From Tannerella sp. (GTDB lineage: Bacteria > Bacteroidota > Bacteroidia > Bacteroidales > Tannerellaceae): DNA of 44,584 nucleotides. The position numbers and the translations under genes are program-made. Positions 1 through 7,771 of the stretch are shown piece by piece. The stretch spans positions 1-44,584 of the forward strand of contig JAITVS010000218.1 of the NCBI GenBank assembly GCA_031285685.1, given 5' to 3'. The notes beneath the pieces are model-generated. The model saw only the letters and a list, made by a program, of their open reading frames with translations. It was not told where the DNA came from and ran no database searches. Position 1 is the stretch's first letter, and each line of letters opens with the position of its first letter.

Positions 1-1
1 T

Positions 2-115
2 AAAAATGAAGAAAATCAAATTATTGACGAAATTCTGGATAAACTGAAACGATCAGGATACGAAAGCCTGTCTGCCGAAGAAAAAAAGAAATTATTTGAT
101 GCAAGTAGAAAATAA
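2..115 (+). CDS. C-terminal tail of a rhomboid-family intramembrane protease (partial)
   Basis: An open frame enters from the left edge and ends at a TAA at 113-115. The visible residues run from ENQIIDEILDKLK through SGYESLSAEEKKKLF to a final SRK. This short amphipathic tail resembles the C-terminal DUF6576-type segment found after the membrane domain of Bacteroidales rhomboid proteins. In that order the gene commonly precedes an endonuclease/exonuclease/phosphatase gene, as here. The rhomboid catalytic domain lies outside the window, so the family call rests on the tail and the neighbour. The stop lies inside the start region of the next gene, so the two are translationally linked. Confidence 0.6.
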   Translation, partial: KNEENQIIDEILDKLKRSGYESLSAEEKKKLFDASRK

Positions 116-1238
116 AAAAATGAAATGGTATACACCATTCAAGCTATTGTTTCACTCTTTTTTCGCCTCACTGAATATTATTTTAGTGTTATTTTTTGTT
201 GCGTCTGCCTATTCGGACATTATATCGCCGGAGAAATACATACTATTTGCCTATCTCGGACTGGCATTTCCGATACTATTGTTTGCTAATATCGTTTTTC
301 TTGCCTATTGGCTGATTACAAAAAAGTGGTTGTTAGTATTTACACTGATTGCAGCTTTCGCTATTTGCTGGAATCCCCTGTCCCGTTTTTGCCCGTTCCA
401 TTTAAAAACGAAAGTGTTACCGCAGGAAGATCTGATAAAAGTTCTGTCCTACAACGTGATGAGCTTTGCCTACAAAGACCATACAAAAGAATCTCCCAAT
501 AAGATCATACAATATATTGCAGAATCGGAAGCCGACATCGTCTGCTTGCAGGAATATATGGTCAGTTCCCGCAACAACCTGATGAATTCCAAAGATGTCG
601 CAGAGGCGTTATCGATGTATCCCTATATTGCGGAAATTATTTTTTCATCTCCTGAAAACAAACGCTATAAATACGGATTAGCCGTCTTATCAAAATTTCC
701 GATTACAAACTCACGGAGAATTCCGTTTTCTTCCAGATATAACGGCTCTTCCATCCACGAAATAAATATACGTGGAAAAAAAGTCGTTGTTGTGAATAAT
801 CATCTGGAATCTTTTAAACTGACTGCGGAAGACCGTTCCAAATATTCGGATATGATCACCCATGTCAGCATAGAGTCGTTTGACGGGCTTCGTGGTTCGA
901 TACAGCAAAAACTAGGGCAAGCATTCCGGACGCGTGCAAAACAGGCTGAAGCAATTGCCGGTGAGATACATAAGACGAATGGATATTATACAATCGTATG
1001 CGGGGATTTCAACGATACCCCCATATCATACGCGCTCCGGACAATTCAGGGTCCTCTTGCTGACGCATACGCAGAATCCGGTTTCGGCATGGGGATCTCA
1101 TACAATCAGAATTTTTTCCTGTTCCGCATCGATCATATCCTCCACTCATCAAGTATGGATGCGTATAACTGCCGTGTCGACACGCGCGTAAACTTATCCG
1201 ACCACTACCCCATCTATTGCTATCTGAAATTAAATTAA
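99..1238 (+). CDS. Membrane-anchored endonuclease/exonuclease/phosphatase family protein
   Basis: About 379 residues. The first ~95 residues form three hydrophobic segments with short loops, so the protein is anchored in the inner membrane. From about residue 110 a complete EEP (DNase I-like) fold can be read: SYNV, then DIVCLQE (metal-binding Glu), NNHLES, CGDFNDTP, RIDHIL and finally LSDHYPI (catalytic Asp-His). All hallmark residues are present, so it should be an active Mg-dependent phosphoesterase. The substrate (nucleic acid, phosphoinositide-like or other) cannot be told. I chose the ATG at 99, which overlaps the rhomboid stop by 17 nt. A TTG at 96 and an ATG at 120 are alternatives. 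It converges on the purine permease with only 23 nt between stops and no obvious terminator. Confidence 0.85.
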   Translation: MQVENKKMKWYTPFKLLFHSFFASLNIILVLFFVASAYSDIISPEKYILFAYLGLAFPILLFANIVFLAYWLITKKWLLVFTLIAAFAICWNPLSRFCPFHLKTKVLPQEDLIKVLSYNVMSFAYKDHTKESPNKIIQYIAESEADIVCLQEYMVSSRNNLMNSKDVAEALSMYPYIAEIIFSSPENKRYKYGLAVLSKFPITNSRRIPFSSRYNGSSIHEINIRGKKVVVVNNHLESFKLTAEDRSKYSDMITHVSIESFDGLRGSIQQKLGQAFRTRAKQAEAIAGEIHKTNGYYTIVCGDFNDTPISYALRTIQGPLADAYAESGFGMGISYNQNFFLFRIDHILHSSSMDAYNCRVDTRVNLSDHYPIYCYLKLN

Positions 1239-1261
1239 CAATACACCGACAATCCCCGTCA

Positions 1262-2563
1262 TCAAATAAAGATATATTTCAACATAAATAAGGCGGCAAG
1301 AATATACATTGCCGGTGTCAGTTTGTCAAATTTACCACATAACATATTCAGCAAAACATAACTTATCAGGCCAATCAGTATGCCGTCGGAAATACTATAT
1401 GCCATCGGAATTAATATGATGCAGATGAATGCCGGAATAGACTCGGAATATTCATCCAGATTAATATTCCGGATTGAGCTCAGCATGAATAATCCCACAA
1501 TCACCAGAACCGGACATGTTGCCGCCCCCGGTATTGCCATAAAAACAGGCGCAAATAACAGAGACACGGCAAAACATACGGCAATAACAAAAGCCGTCAG
1601 GCCTGAACGTCCTCCCTGTGCCACTCCTGATGCACTTTCCACATAAGTGGTTACCGTACTTGATCCGAAAACCGCGCCTACGGTAGTACCTATAGCATCA
1701 GCCATAAAAGCTTTGTTTATATTAATAACCTTCCCGTCTTCTTTTACAAGTCCGGCTTTTGATGCAACACTAACAAGGGTTCCGATGGTATCAAACATAT
1801 CGACAAACAAAAATGTGAATACAACAATCAGCATGTCCAAGGTGAAAATCTTTGCCGGATCCGTTTCTAATTGTCCGAATATCGGCTCTACGGAGGGAGG
1901 TACGCTTGTTACGCCGCTATAATGTGTTATTCCCATAGGAATACCGATTATTGTCGTACCGAGAATACCGATCAATAAAGCGCCGGGCACTTTTAATATA
2001 ACCATCATCCCGGTAAGGATGATACCGATTACAGCCAGAAGCGCCATACCGGTTGTTATATCACCCAGGGTAACAAATGTTGCCGCATCTGAAACAATTA
2101 TGCCCCCGCTTTTAAGACCGACAAATGCAATGAACAATCCTATACCCGCTCCGATTGCATGACGCAGTGAAGCCGGTATGGCATTTACAATCAATTCCCG
2201 CAGATTCGTTGCGGTAAGTATAATAAATATTATACCTTCAATAAACACTGCCGTTAAAGCAAACTGCCAACTGTAACCCATCGAAAGACAAACTGTATAA
2301 GCGAAAAAGGCGTTCAGGCCCATTCCCGGAGCCAGTCCGAACGGAAGTTTTGCCCAAAAAGCCATAATTACGGTCGCGATGATGGAAACCAATGCCGTTG
2401 TCGTAAATAAAGCGCCTTTATCCATTCCCGTCTCTCCCAGAATAGAAGGGTTGACGGCCAAAATGTACGACATTGTGAGAAATGTAGTTATACCGGCAAG
2501 GATCTCGGTCTTTACCGTTGTTTTCTTCGGGTCAAATCCGAATAATTTTGTAAGCATGTCCAT
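1262..2563 (-). CDS. NCS2-family purine permease (AzgA/PbuG type)
   Basis: A 433-residue polytopic membrane protein. The N-terminus (LFGFDPKKTTVKTEILAG, then TTFLTMSYILAVNPSIL) is the signature opening of the AzgA/PbuG subgroup, which takes up guanine, hypoxanthine or adenine by proton symport. Further family landmarks are GLAPGMGLNAFFAYTV, FTFLFVDMFDTIGTL and the SSTVTTYVESASGVAQGGRSGLTA stretch that lines the substrate site. The length is normal for the subfamily and the gene is intact. It lies 21 nt downstream of the DUF5020 gene on the same strand and is probably cotranscribed with it. Which purine is preferred cannot be read from the sequence. Confidence 0.9.
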   Translation of the reverse strand: MDMLTKLFGFDPKKTTVKTEILAGITTFLTMSYILAVNPSILGETGMDKGALFTTTALVSIIATVIMAFWAKLPFGLAPGMGLNAFFAYTVCLSMGYSWQFALTAVFIEGIIFIILTATNLRELIVNAIPASLRHAIGAGIGLFIAFVGLKSGGIIVSDAATFVTLGDITTGMALLAVIGIILTGMMVILKVPGALLIGILGTTIIGIPMGITHYSGVTSVPPSVEPIFGQLETDPAKIFTLDMLIVVFTFLFVDMFDTIGTLVSVASKAGLVKEDGKVININKAFMADAIGTTVGAVFGSSTVTTYVESASGVAQGGRSGLTAFVIAVCFAVSLLFAPVFMAIPGAATCPVLVIVGLFMLSSIRNINLDEYSESIPAFICIILIPMAYSISDGILIGLISYVLLNMLCGKFDKLTPAMYILAALFMLKYIFI

Positions 2564-2584
2564 ATAGATTATTTTAGAATCATT

Positions 2585-3316
2585 TCAGAAATCCCACCTT
2601 ATTGCTGCAGTAGGAATAACATAAAATCCATCGCGGGCAGCAAAATTATAGCTGAATTCCACCTCCGTACCAATACTCAGATTAAAGTTATCATCAACCC
2701 CTTTCAACTTATTCAGATGAAACCAGAACTGTGGCTCGGAAAGGAATATAAAGTCACCATTAACCGTTTTTTCACGCCAGAAATCAGCAAATCCTGTAAA
2801 TGTACAACTCCTGTTCTTTGCAAAATGCAGATACCATGTACCCGTAAGCTGGAAATTATTCGGCTCTTCCGTTATCGTTGTTTCACCCTCTCCGGAAGTC
2901 TCTTCCACTGAATGTTTCTGAATACATTTATACATAGCACTGAAAGAATAACCCTTACCGAAGTCTGTGCTATTGTATGTATAGGTAGCACCCAAAAGAA
3001 AAGAATTCCGTATATAGTTCAGTCCTCCGTTATATTCTACGTGTGCAGAAAAAGGTCCTTTCCAGAACTTCAACTCACGGGCGATCTCCCAATAGGCCGA
3101 AGCAACTCCCGTCGATTTATAATCCATATCAACAAAGAAATAGGTACTCCCCCATTTGTCTACCTTAAACATTTCAACGGTTGATGTAAGCAAAGGCCTG
3201 CCTGTCAGGTCATCATCATAAGCAAACCTTCCGAAATCATAATGCAACTGAATATTTTGCGCATTACCAATGCACAAAAACGCAAACATAAAAAAAACCG
3301 GTAAAAACTTCTTCAT
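2585..3316 (-). CDS. DUF5020-family outer-membrane protein
   Basis: 243 residues from the ATG at 3316. The start MKKFLPVFFMFAFLCIGNAQ is a clean signal peptide. Upstream in-frame codons back to 3472 would prepend a second hydrophobic stretch, so I rejected them; an ATG at 3322 is also possible. The mature part has alternating aromatic/hydrophobic strands (VEYNGGLNYIRNSFLLGATYTY, FADFWREK, FWFHLN) and ends in an aromatic residue (AAIRWDF), typical of a 10-12 strand outer-membrane barrel. DUF5020 proteins resemble nucleoside-specific porins of the Tsx type. Its position before a purine permease fits a two-step route: purine or nucleoside across the outer membrane here, nucleobase across the inner membrane by the next gene. 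That link is inferred. Confidence 0.75.
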   Translation of the reverse strand: MKKFLPVFFMFAFLCIGNAQNIQLHYDFGRFAYDDDLTGRPLLTSTVEMFKVDKWGSTYFFVDMDYKSTGVASAYWEIARELKFWKGPFSAHVEYNGGLNYIRNSFLLGATYTYNSTDFGKGYSFSAMYKCIQKHSVEETSGEGETTITEEPNNFQLTGTWYLHFAKNRSCTFTGFADFWREKTVNGDFIFLSEPQFWFHLNKLKGVDDNFNLSIGTEVEFSYNFAARDGFYVIPTAAIRWDF

Positions 3317-3482
3317 GGTCATCAATTCATTTAATTTAACAAAGTGCATAATTACAAAAAAAATCATAATGAAAATAAAAACCATTCGTTTTTTTTTCAA
3401 CATATCACAACACAATATATCTACCTCGTAAGTGGAAGATTCATTAACAGAGTAAGCGTTCAATAAAAACAAATAAATTTGT

Positions 3483-3513
3483 TTTGTACTTTTCCCGGCT
3501 TACACTATCTTTG
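3483..3513 (+). promoter_or_regulatory. Bacteroidota promoter for the coaX operon
   Basis: TTTG at 3483-3486 is followed after 19 nt by TATCTTTG at 3506-3513. This matches the Bacteroidota primary-sigma consensus TTTG / TAnnTTTG exactly, including spacing. The GTG start of coaX is 27 nt past the -7 box, leaving a leader of about 20 nt. Confidence 0.8.
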
Positions 3514-3539
3514 CCATCCGAATTCAATTTTTCGAAAAG

Positions 3540-4271
3540 GTGAATCTAGTCGTAGAGCAAGGAAACACAATGCTGAAGGTTGCTGTGTTCGACGGTGAAC
3601 ATATCATAGCGTCTTTTTTTAAAGAAAATAGTGATATGTCATGGGTTAATGAAATATTCGGACAATATCATCCGGACAAAGGTATTATGTCTTCCGTAAT
3701 AGAGAAAAATGACACATTAACTAACTCTTTGACAGAGAAATTATCCTGCTTTTTGTGGCTTGACGAACATATACCTGTTCCTGTTAGCATTGAATATGAA
3801 ACCAAAAACACCTTGGGGAAAGATAGAGTAGCAGCGGTTGTCGGCGCAAATTACCTGCAACCGGAACAAAATATACTGATTATTGATGCGGGAACTGCAA
3901 TTACTTATGAAATAATCGAAGCGCCAGGTATTTACAAAGGAGGAAATATTTCGCCCGGGCTAACGACCCGTTTTCGTTCGCTCAATCAATTCACCAAACG
4001 ACTACCATTAGTGAAAGAAAAAGATGACGTTCCGTTGATAGGCACAAGTACCGAATCGGCGATTTTGGCAGGAGTAGTAAACGGTATCGTTTATGAAATG
4101 GATGGATATATTGATATGCTGAAAGCAAAATATTGTGACATTTTCATTTTTTTAACAGGAGGCCACTCTTTTTATTTTGAAAGACGGCTGAAAAATCACA
4201 TCTTTGCAGACGCTAATTTGGTATTAGTTGGTTTAAACAGAATATTGGAATACAATGCAAAAAAGAATTAA
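3540..4271 (+). CDS. coaX: Type III pantothenate kinase
   Basis: 243 residues starting at a GTG. CoaX phosphorylates pantothenate, the first step of coenzyme A synthesis, in the cytoplasm. Family motifs seen: VVEQGNTMLKVAVF (phosphate-binding N-terminal loop), GKDRVAAVVGA, IIDAGTAITYE (second ASKHA phosphate loop), GGNISPGLTTR and LTGGHSFYF. The usual DxGNT motif reads ExGNT here (Glu6 in place of the Asp), and the second loop ends in Glu where Asp is common. I believe similar forms occur in other Bacteroidales, so the enzyme is probably functional. It is first in an operon with an outer-membrane barrel, a TPR protein and lptC, and its 3' end overlaps the next gene by 17 nt. Confidence 0.9.
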   Translation: MNLVVEQGNTMLKVAVFDGEHIIASFFKENSDMSWVNEIFGQYHPDKGIMSSVIEKNDTLTNSLTEKLSCFLWLDEHIPVPVSIEYETKNTLGKDRVAAVVGANYLQPEQNILIIDAGTAITYEIIEAPGIYKGGNISPGLTTRFRSLNQFTKRLPLVKEKDDVPLIGTSTESAILAGVVNGIVYEMDGYIDMLKAKYCDIFIFLTGGHSFYFERRLKNHIFADANLVLVGLNRILEYNAKKN

Positions 4272-5499
4272 TCTGATTATCGTATCAGGGTTTTTGTCTT
4301 TTTTAGCGGTCTCTTTGACGGCTCAAAACAGCACGAATTCTCCTTATACTCGTTACGGATATGGTGAATTGGCCAATCGCTCATTCGGAGCCGGAAGGTC
4401 AATGGGAGGAGTCGGAATAGGGTTGCGTTCGTCAAAACAGATTAATCCTATGAACCCGGCATCATATTCAAGTATGGACTCCATGACTTTTCTTTTCGAC
4501 TTCGGGGCATCCGCTCAACTGTCATGGTATAACGACGGAACAAACAAACAAAACGATGTCAATGGTAATGTTGAATATATGGCGATGCAATTTCCCGTAT
4601 ACAAGCAAATAGCCATGAGTGTCGGATTATTGCCATATACACATGTAGGATACAGTTTTGGGGAAACAAAGACATCCGAAGGTCAGGAATATGTAGAAAC
4701 ATTTAACGGCACAGGCGGATTAAACCAATTATACGCCGGATTGTCTATTGATATATGGAAGAAGCGTCTTTCTGTAGGTGCCAATATAAATTATTTATTC
4801 GGATCAAATACGCATAGTACCACAACGTATTATGTATCGTCGAGTTCAACAAGTCTTTACAGTTCGAAAAAATTCAAGCTCAGTGCAGCGACTTTTGACT
4901 TCGGACTGCAATATACACATCCGTTAAGTAAAACCGATAATTTAATACTCGGTTTAACATTTGCACCGAAAAAGCGTCTCAACAGCGACACATACGAAAT
5001 GGTCGTAAATGGCTCGGAAACCGTATCCTCAGACACCATTAAAGATCTGGCATACGATATTCCTGTCGGATATGGAATCGGTGTTTCATATGTAAAGGAT
5101 AATAAATTTATCGCAGCTGCGGATTTTTCGTATCAGGAATGGAGTAAAGCGTCATTCGCCGGCAAAAATGGAGAATTCAAAAACCGCTCTAAAATCAGCA
5201 CCGGTATTGAATATATTCCGAATTTGTTTTCCCGGCCGTATTACAACCGTATGAGGTACAGATTAGGTCTGAATTACGCTAACTCATATGTTCAGGTAGA
5301 CGGAAATGATTACAAAGAATACTGCGCGACGATGGGATTAGGCTTTCCGATAAGCGACGCCCGTTCTTTTATCAATTTATCGTTCGAATACGTAAAAATA
5401 AAACCGGATGCCAAGACAATGATTGATGAGAACTATCTGAGAATGACATTAAGCTATACGTTTAATGAACATTGGTTCTTTAAGAGAAGAGTAGAATAG
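4255..5499 (+). CDS. Outer-membrane beta-barrel protein (FadL/OmpP1-like architecture)
   Basis: 414 residues with a signal peptide (about 1-23, ending LTAQ). The mature N-terminus NSPYTRYGYGELANR, then SFGAGRSMGGVGIGLRSS and INPMNPASYSSMDSMTF, is the pattern of Bacteroidales FadL/OmpP1-like transporters, where a glycine-rich hatch precedes the barrel. Many amphipathic strands follow (LYAGLSIDIW, LSVGANINYLFGS, YRLGLNYANSYV). The last residues (WFFKRRVE) lack the classic terminal aromatic, though the final strand MTLSYTF lies just before. The substrate is unknown. The start lies inside coaX (17-nt overlap), so translation is coupled, and the TPR gene follows after 28 nt. Confidence 0.75.
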   Translation: MQKRINLIIVSGFLSFLAVSLTAQNSTNSPYTRYGYGELANRSFGAGRSMGGVGIGLRSSKQINPMNPASYSSMDSMTFLFDFGASAQLSWYNDGTNKQNDVNGNVEYMAMQFPVYKQIAMSVGLLPYTHVGYSFGETKTSEGQEYVETFNGTGGLNQLYAGLSIDIWKKRLSVGANINYLFGSNTHSTTTYYVSSSSTSLYSSKKFKLSAATFDFGLQYTHPLSKTDNLILGLTFAPKKRLNSDTYEMVVNGSETVSSDTIKDLAYDIPVGYGIGVSYVKDNKFIAAADFSYQEWSKASFAGKNGEFKNRSKISTGIEYIPNLFSRPYYNRMRYRLGLNYANSYVQVDGNDYKEYCATMGLGFPISDARSFINLSFEYVKIKPDAKTMIDENYLRMTLSYTFNEHWFFKRRVE

Positions 5500-5527
5500 A
5501 GGTCAAACAACTTAAATTAAATAAGAA

Positions 5528-6892
5528 ATGAAGAGCAAAATTTTTCTATTAGCTGTAAGCATTTTAATAACAGCAGGTGTAAATGCACAAAAAGGGGTGG
5601 ATAACGGAACGCCTTACGGTTCCGGCGAAGACAGCATTCGTTGTCTTACTAATATCAGTTTGTTTATTCCATATGCGAAATCAAACAATTTCAAAGATGC
5701 GTATCCTTTCTGGAAAATAGCATATGACGAATGTCCTGCATCGAACAAAAACATTTATGTTTACGGTGTTAACATCATTAACTGGCAGATCTCCCAGGAA
5801 ACAGATGCGGCCAAGAAAGAAGCGCTTATCAGTGATTTGATGAAATTATACGACGATCGCGTAAAATATTTCGGAAACGACAAACAATACGGTAAAGATT
5901 GGATTGTTTCACGTAAAGCGCAAAGTTACAACCAGCTTAAAGGAGAAAATACAGATCCGAATGTGATCTATAAGTGGACCGGAGAGGTTATCGACGAATT
6001 CAAAGATAAGACAGAACCCTTGGCGGTATCGCTTTATATGTTCGCCTCTTTCAAACTAATGCAAGGCGATATGGATAAATATAAATCCCAATATGTTAAT
6101 GACTTTCTGAAATGTTCCACCATACTTGACGTTCAATACGCAGCAGCGGAAGCCGCCAATAATGAGAAAGACGCCGAAAATATTCTTACCCGTAAAACGG
6201 AGATCGAACAGAATTTCGCGGCAAGCGGTGCGGCAGATTGTGAAACATTGCAAAGTATCTATGCATCCAAAATAGAAGAGAACAAAGACAACCTTGACTT
6301 CTTAAAAGAAACAATGACACTGCTCCGTCGTGTAGGTTGCAAAGAATCGGATGCATACATCGCTGCGGCAGTATATTCCCACAAGATGGAGCCCACTGCA
6401 GAATCCGCAATGGGACTTGGCACCAAAGCCTTTAAGGATAAAGATTACACCACAGCCGAAAAATATTACAATGAAGCCATCAGCATGTCCGACAATCCTG
6501 ATATAAAGGCCGATCTTTATTACGCTTTAGGAGCTATGGCCAGCCAACAAGGGCAATACGTTAAAACCAAACAATACAGCCAGAAATGTATTGCCGAAAA
6601 GCCCAGTTACGGCCGTGCATATATCCTGATTGCCCAGGCTTATGCGGCAGGAGCCAGAGGTATTTTCCCTGACGATCCGGTACTTACGAAATGTGTCTAT
6701 TATGCTGTTGTTGACAAATTAGAGAGAGCGCGCCAGGTAGATCCGTCTATAGCCGACGAAGCGTCAAGACTAATCGCTACTTACAGCAAATATTACCCAA
6801 CAAAAGAAGAAGTCTTTATGCACCCATCCCTAAATGCAGGCGATAGCTTTTCAATCGGAGGATGGATCGGAGAAACGGTAAGAATCAGATAA
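5528..6892 (+). CDS. Exported tetratricopeptide-repeat protein
   Basis: 454 residues. The signal peptide MKSKIFLLAVSILITAGVNAQ is followed by a helical protein. Recognisable TPR units occupy roughly residues 290-380 (for example AMGLGTKAFKDKDYTTAEKY and KADLYYALGAMASQQGQYVKT), with weaker helical repeats earlier. It is probably a periplasmic or outer-membrane-associated scaffold. It sits between a barrel gene and lptC in one operon (28 nt and 19 nt gaps), which suggests a role in envelope assembly. The specific function is unknown. The C-terminus (SFSIGGWIGETVRIR) is short and has no sorting signal that I recognise. Confidence 0.8.
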   Translation: MKSKIFLLAVSILITAGVNAQKGVDNGTPYGSGEDSIRCLTNISLFIPYAKSNNFKDAYPFWKIAYDECPASNKNIYVYGVNIINWQISQETDAAKKEALISDLMKLYDDRVKYFGNDKQYGKDWIVSRKAQSYNQLKGENTDPNVIYKWTGEVIDEFKDKTEPLAVSLYMFASFKLMQGDMDKYKSQYVNDFLKCSTILDVQYAAAEAANNEKDAENILTRKTEIEQNFAASGAADCETLQSIYASKIEENKDNLDFLKETMTLLRRVGCKESDAYIAAAVYSHKMEPTAESAMGLGTKAFKDKDYTTAEKYYNEAISMSDNPDIKADLYYALGAMASQQGQYVKTKQYSQKCIAEKPSYGRAYILIAQAYAAGARGIFPDDPVLTKCVYYAVVDKLERARQVDPSIADEASRLIATYSKYYPTKEEVFMHPSLNAGDSFSIGGWIGETVRIR

Positions 6893-6911
6893 ACAAGAGA
6901 CTCCTTTTTCA

Positions 6912-7628
6912 ATGACGAGTCGCAAAATAAATCCTTTAAGAGGCATGGCAATTCTATTACTGACAATTGCTATGCCTCTCTCTTTCTTTGCTTCCTGCAT
7001 AAGAGAAAAAAAAGACACGGTCGAGGTGATCTTCGACCCTCAGACCTCCCATACTTTAAAAGAAACAAATGTAGAAACGCTTATATCAGATTCCGGAGTG
7101 ACAAAATACAAACTCATAGCCGCAACATGGCTGATGTTTGGCAAAGCCTCCGAGCCTTATTGGTATTTCCCGGACGGAGTCTATCTTGAAAAATTTGATA
7201 CAATGTTTAATGTCGAAGCGAGTATCAAGGCCGACACGGCCTATTATTATGAACGCCGCAAGCTATGGGAATTAAACGGACATGTCGACATTTCAAATCT
7301 CAAAGGCGAACGTTTTCAGACATCACAACTGTTCTGGGACCAGAATAAAGAAACCATCTATTCGGATTCCTTCATACACATTTCAAAAGGAGAGAATATA
7401 AATACGGGGATCGGTTTCCGCTCCAATCAGGATATGAGCATATACGAAATTTATAATTCCAGTGCGGATATACCTGTAGATATGCAACGCCGGGCAATTG
7501 CCGGCGACTCAATCCCTCCGGAGTCCCTGAATAACGAAGAAAAAAATCCGGCAACTATCCATGAAAACAATCAGGATTCCATCATTTCCGAGAACAATCT
7601 TCTTGTAAATATACAGGAATCAGAATAA
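6912..7628 (+). CDS. lptC: LPS-export periplasmic protein LptC
   Basis: 238 residues. The N-terminus is a basic stretch and hydrophobic helix ending LSFFASC, a lipobox, so this is probably a lipoprotein or an anchored protein. The body follows the LptC/OstA beta-jellyroll pattern: SDSGVTKYKLIAATWLMF, PYWYFPDGVYLEKFD, IKADTAYYYERRKLWELNG, FQTSQLFWDQNKETIYSD and ITTGIGF-type strands. LptC bridges the inner-membrane LptBFG transporter to periplasmic LptA. This order and length are usual for Bacteroidales LptC. The last ~50 residues, rich in Asn, Glu and Ser, are a disordered extension. It is the last gene of the coaX operon. Confidence 0.85.
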   Translation: MTSRKINPLRGMAILLLTIAMPLSFFASCIREKKDTVEVIFDPQTSHTLKETNVETLISDSGVTKYKLIAATWLMFGKASEPYWYFPDGVYLEKFDTMFNVEASIKADTAYYYERRKLWELNGHVDISNLKGERFQTSQLFWDQNKETIYSDSFIHISKGENINTGIGFRSNQDMSIYEIYNSSADIPVDMQRRAIAGDSIPPESLNNEEKNPATIHENNQDSIISENNLLVNIQESE

Positions 7629-7684
7629 AAATCATTCTGCCTCAAAAAAAAGAGTATTTTTTATGTTCGTTTTTATTTTTTTTA

Positions 7685-7692
7685 TACCTTTG
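7685..7692 (+). promoter_or_regulatory. Likely -7 box upstream of ppiD
   Basis: TACCTTTG matches TAnnTTTG. There is no exact TTTG at 19-21 nt upstream, only a T-rich stretch around 7655-7665. The ppiD start is 80 nt downstream, so the leader would be about 70 nt. Confidence 0.45.
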
Positions 7693-7771
7693 TGCCCTTA
7701 AATGGGAGCACTTTATATTTTACAAACATAAAACTCTGATTAAATGAATATTAATTGTAATAAATTATAAA

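Noticed and set aside
3317-3472. N-terminal extension of the DUF5020 protein
   Set aside because: It would place a second hydrophobic and Lys-rich stretch ahead of a perfectly good signal peptide.
3470-3481. Palindrome CAAATAAATTTG near the coaX promoter
   Set aside because: It is short and AT-rich, and does not recur elsewhere in the window; it does not match a promoter on either strand.
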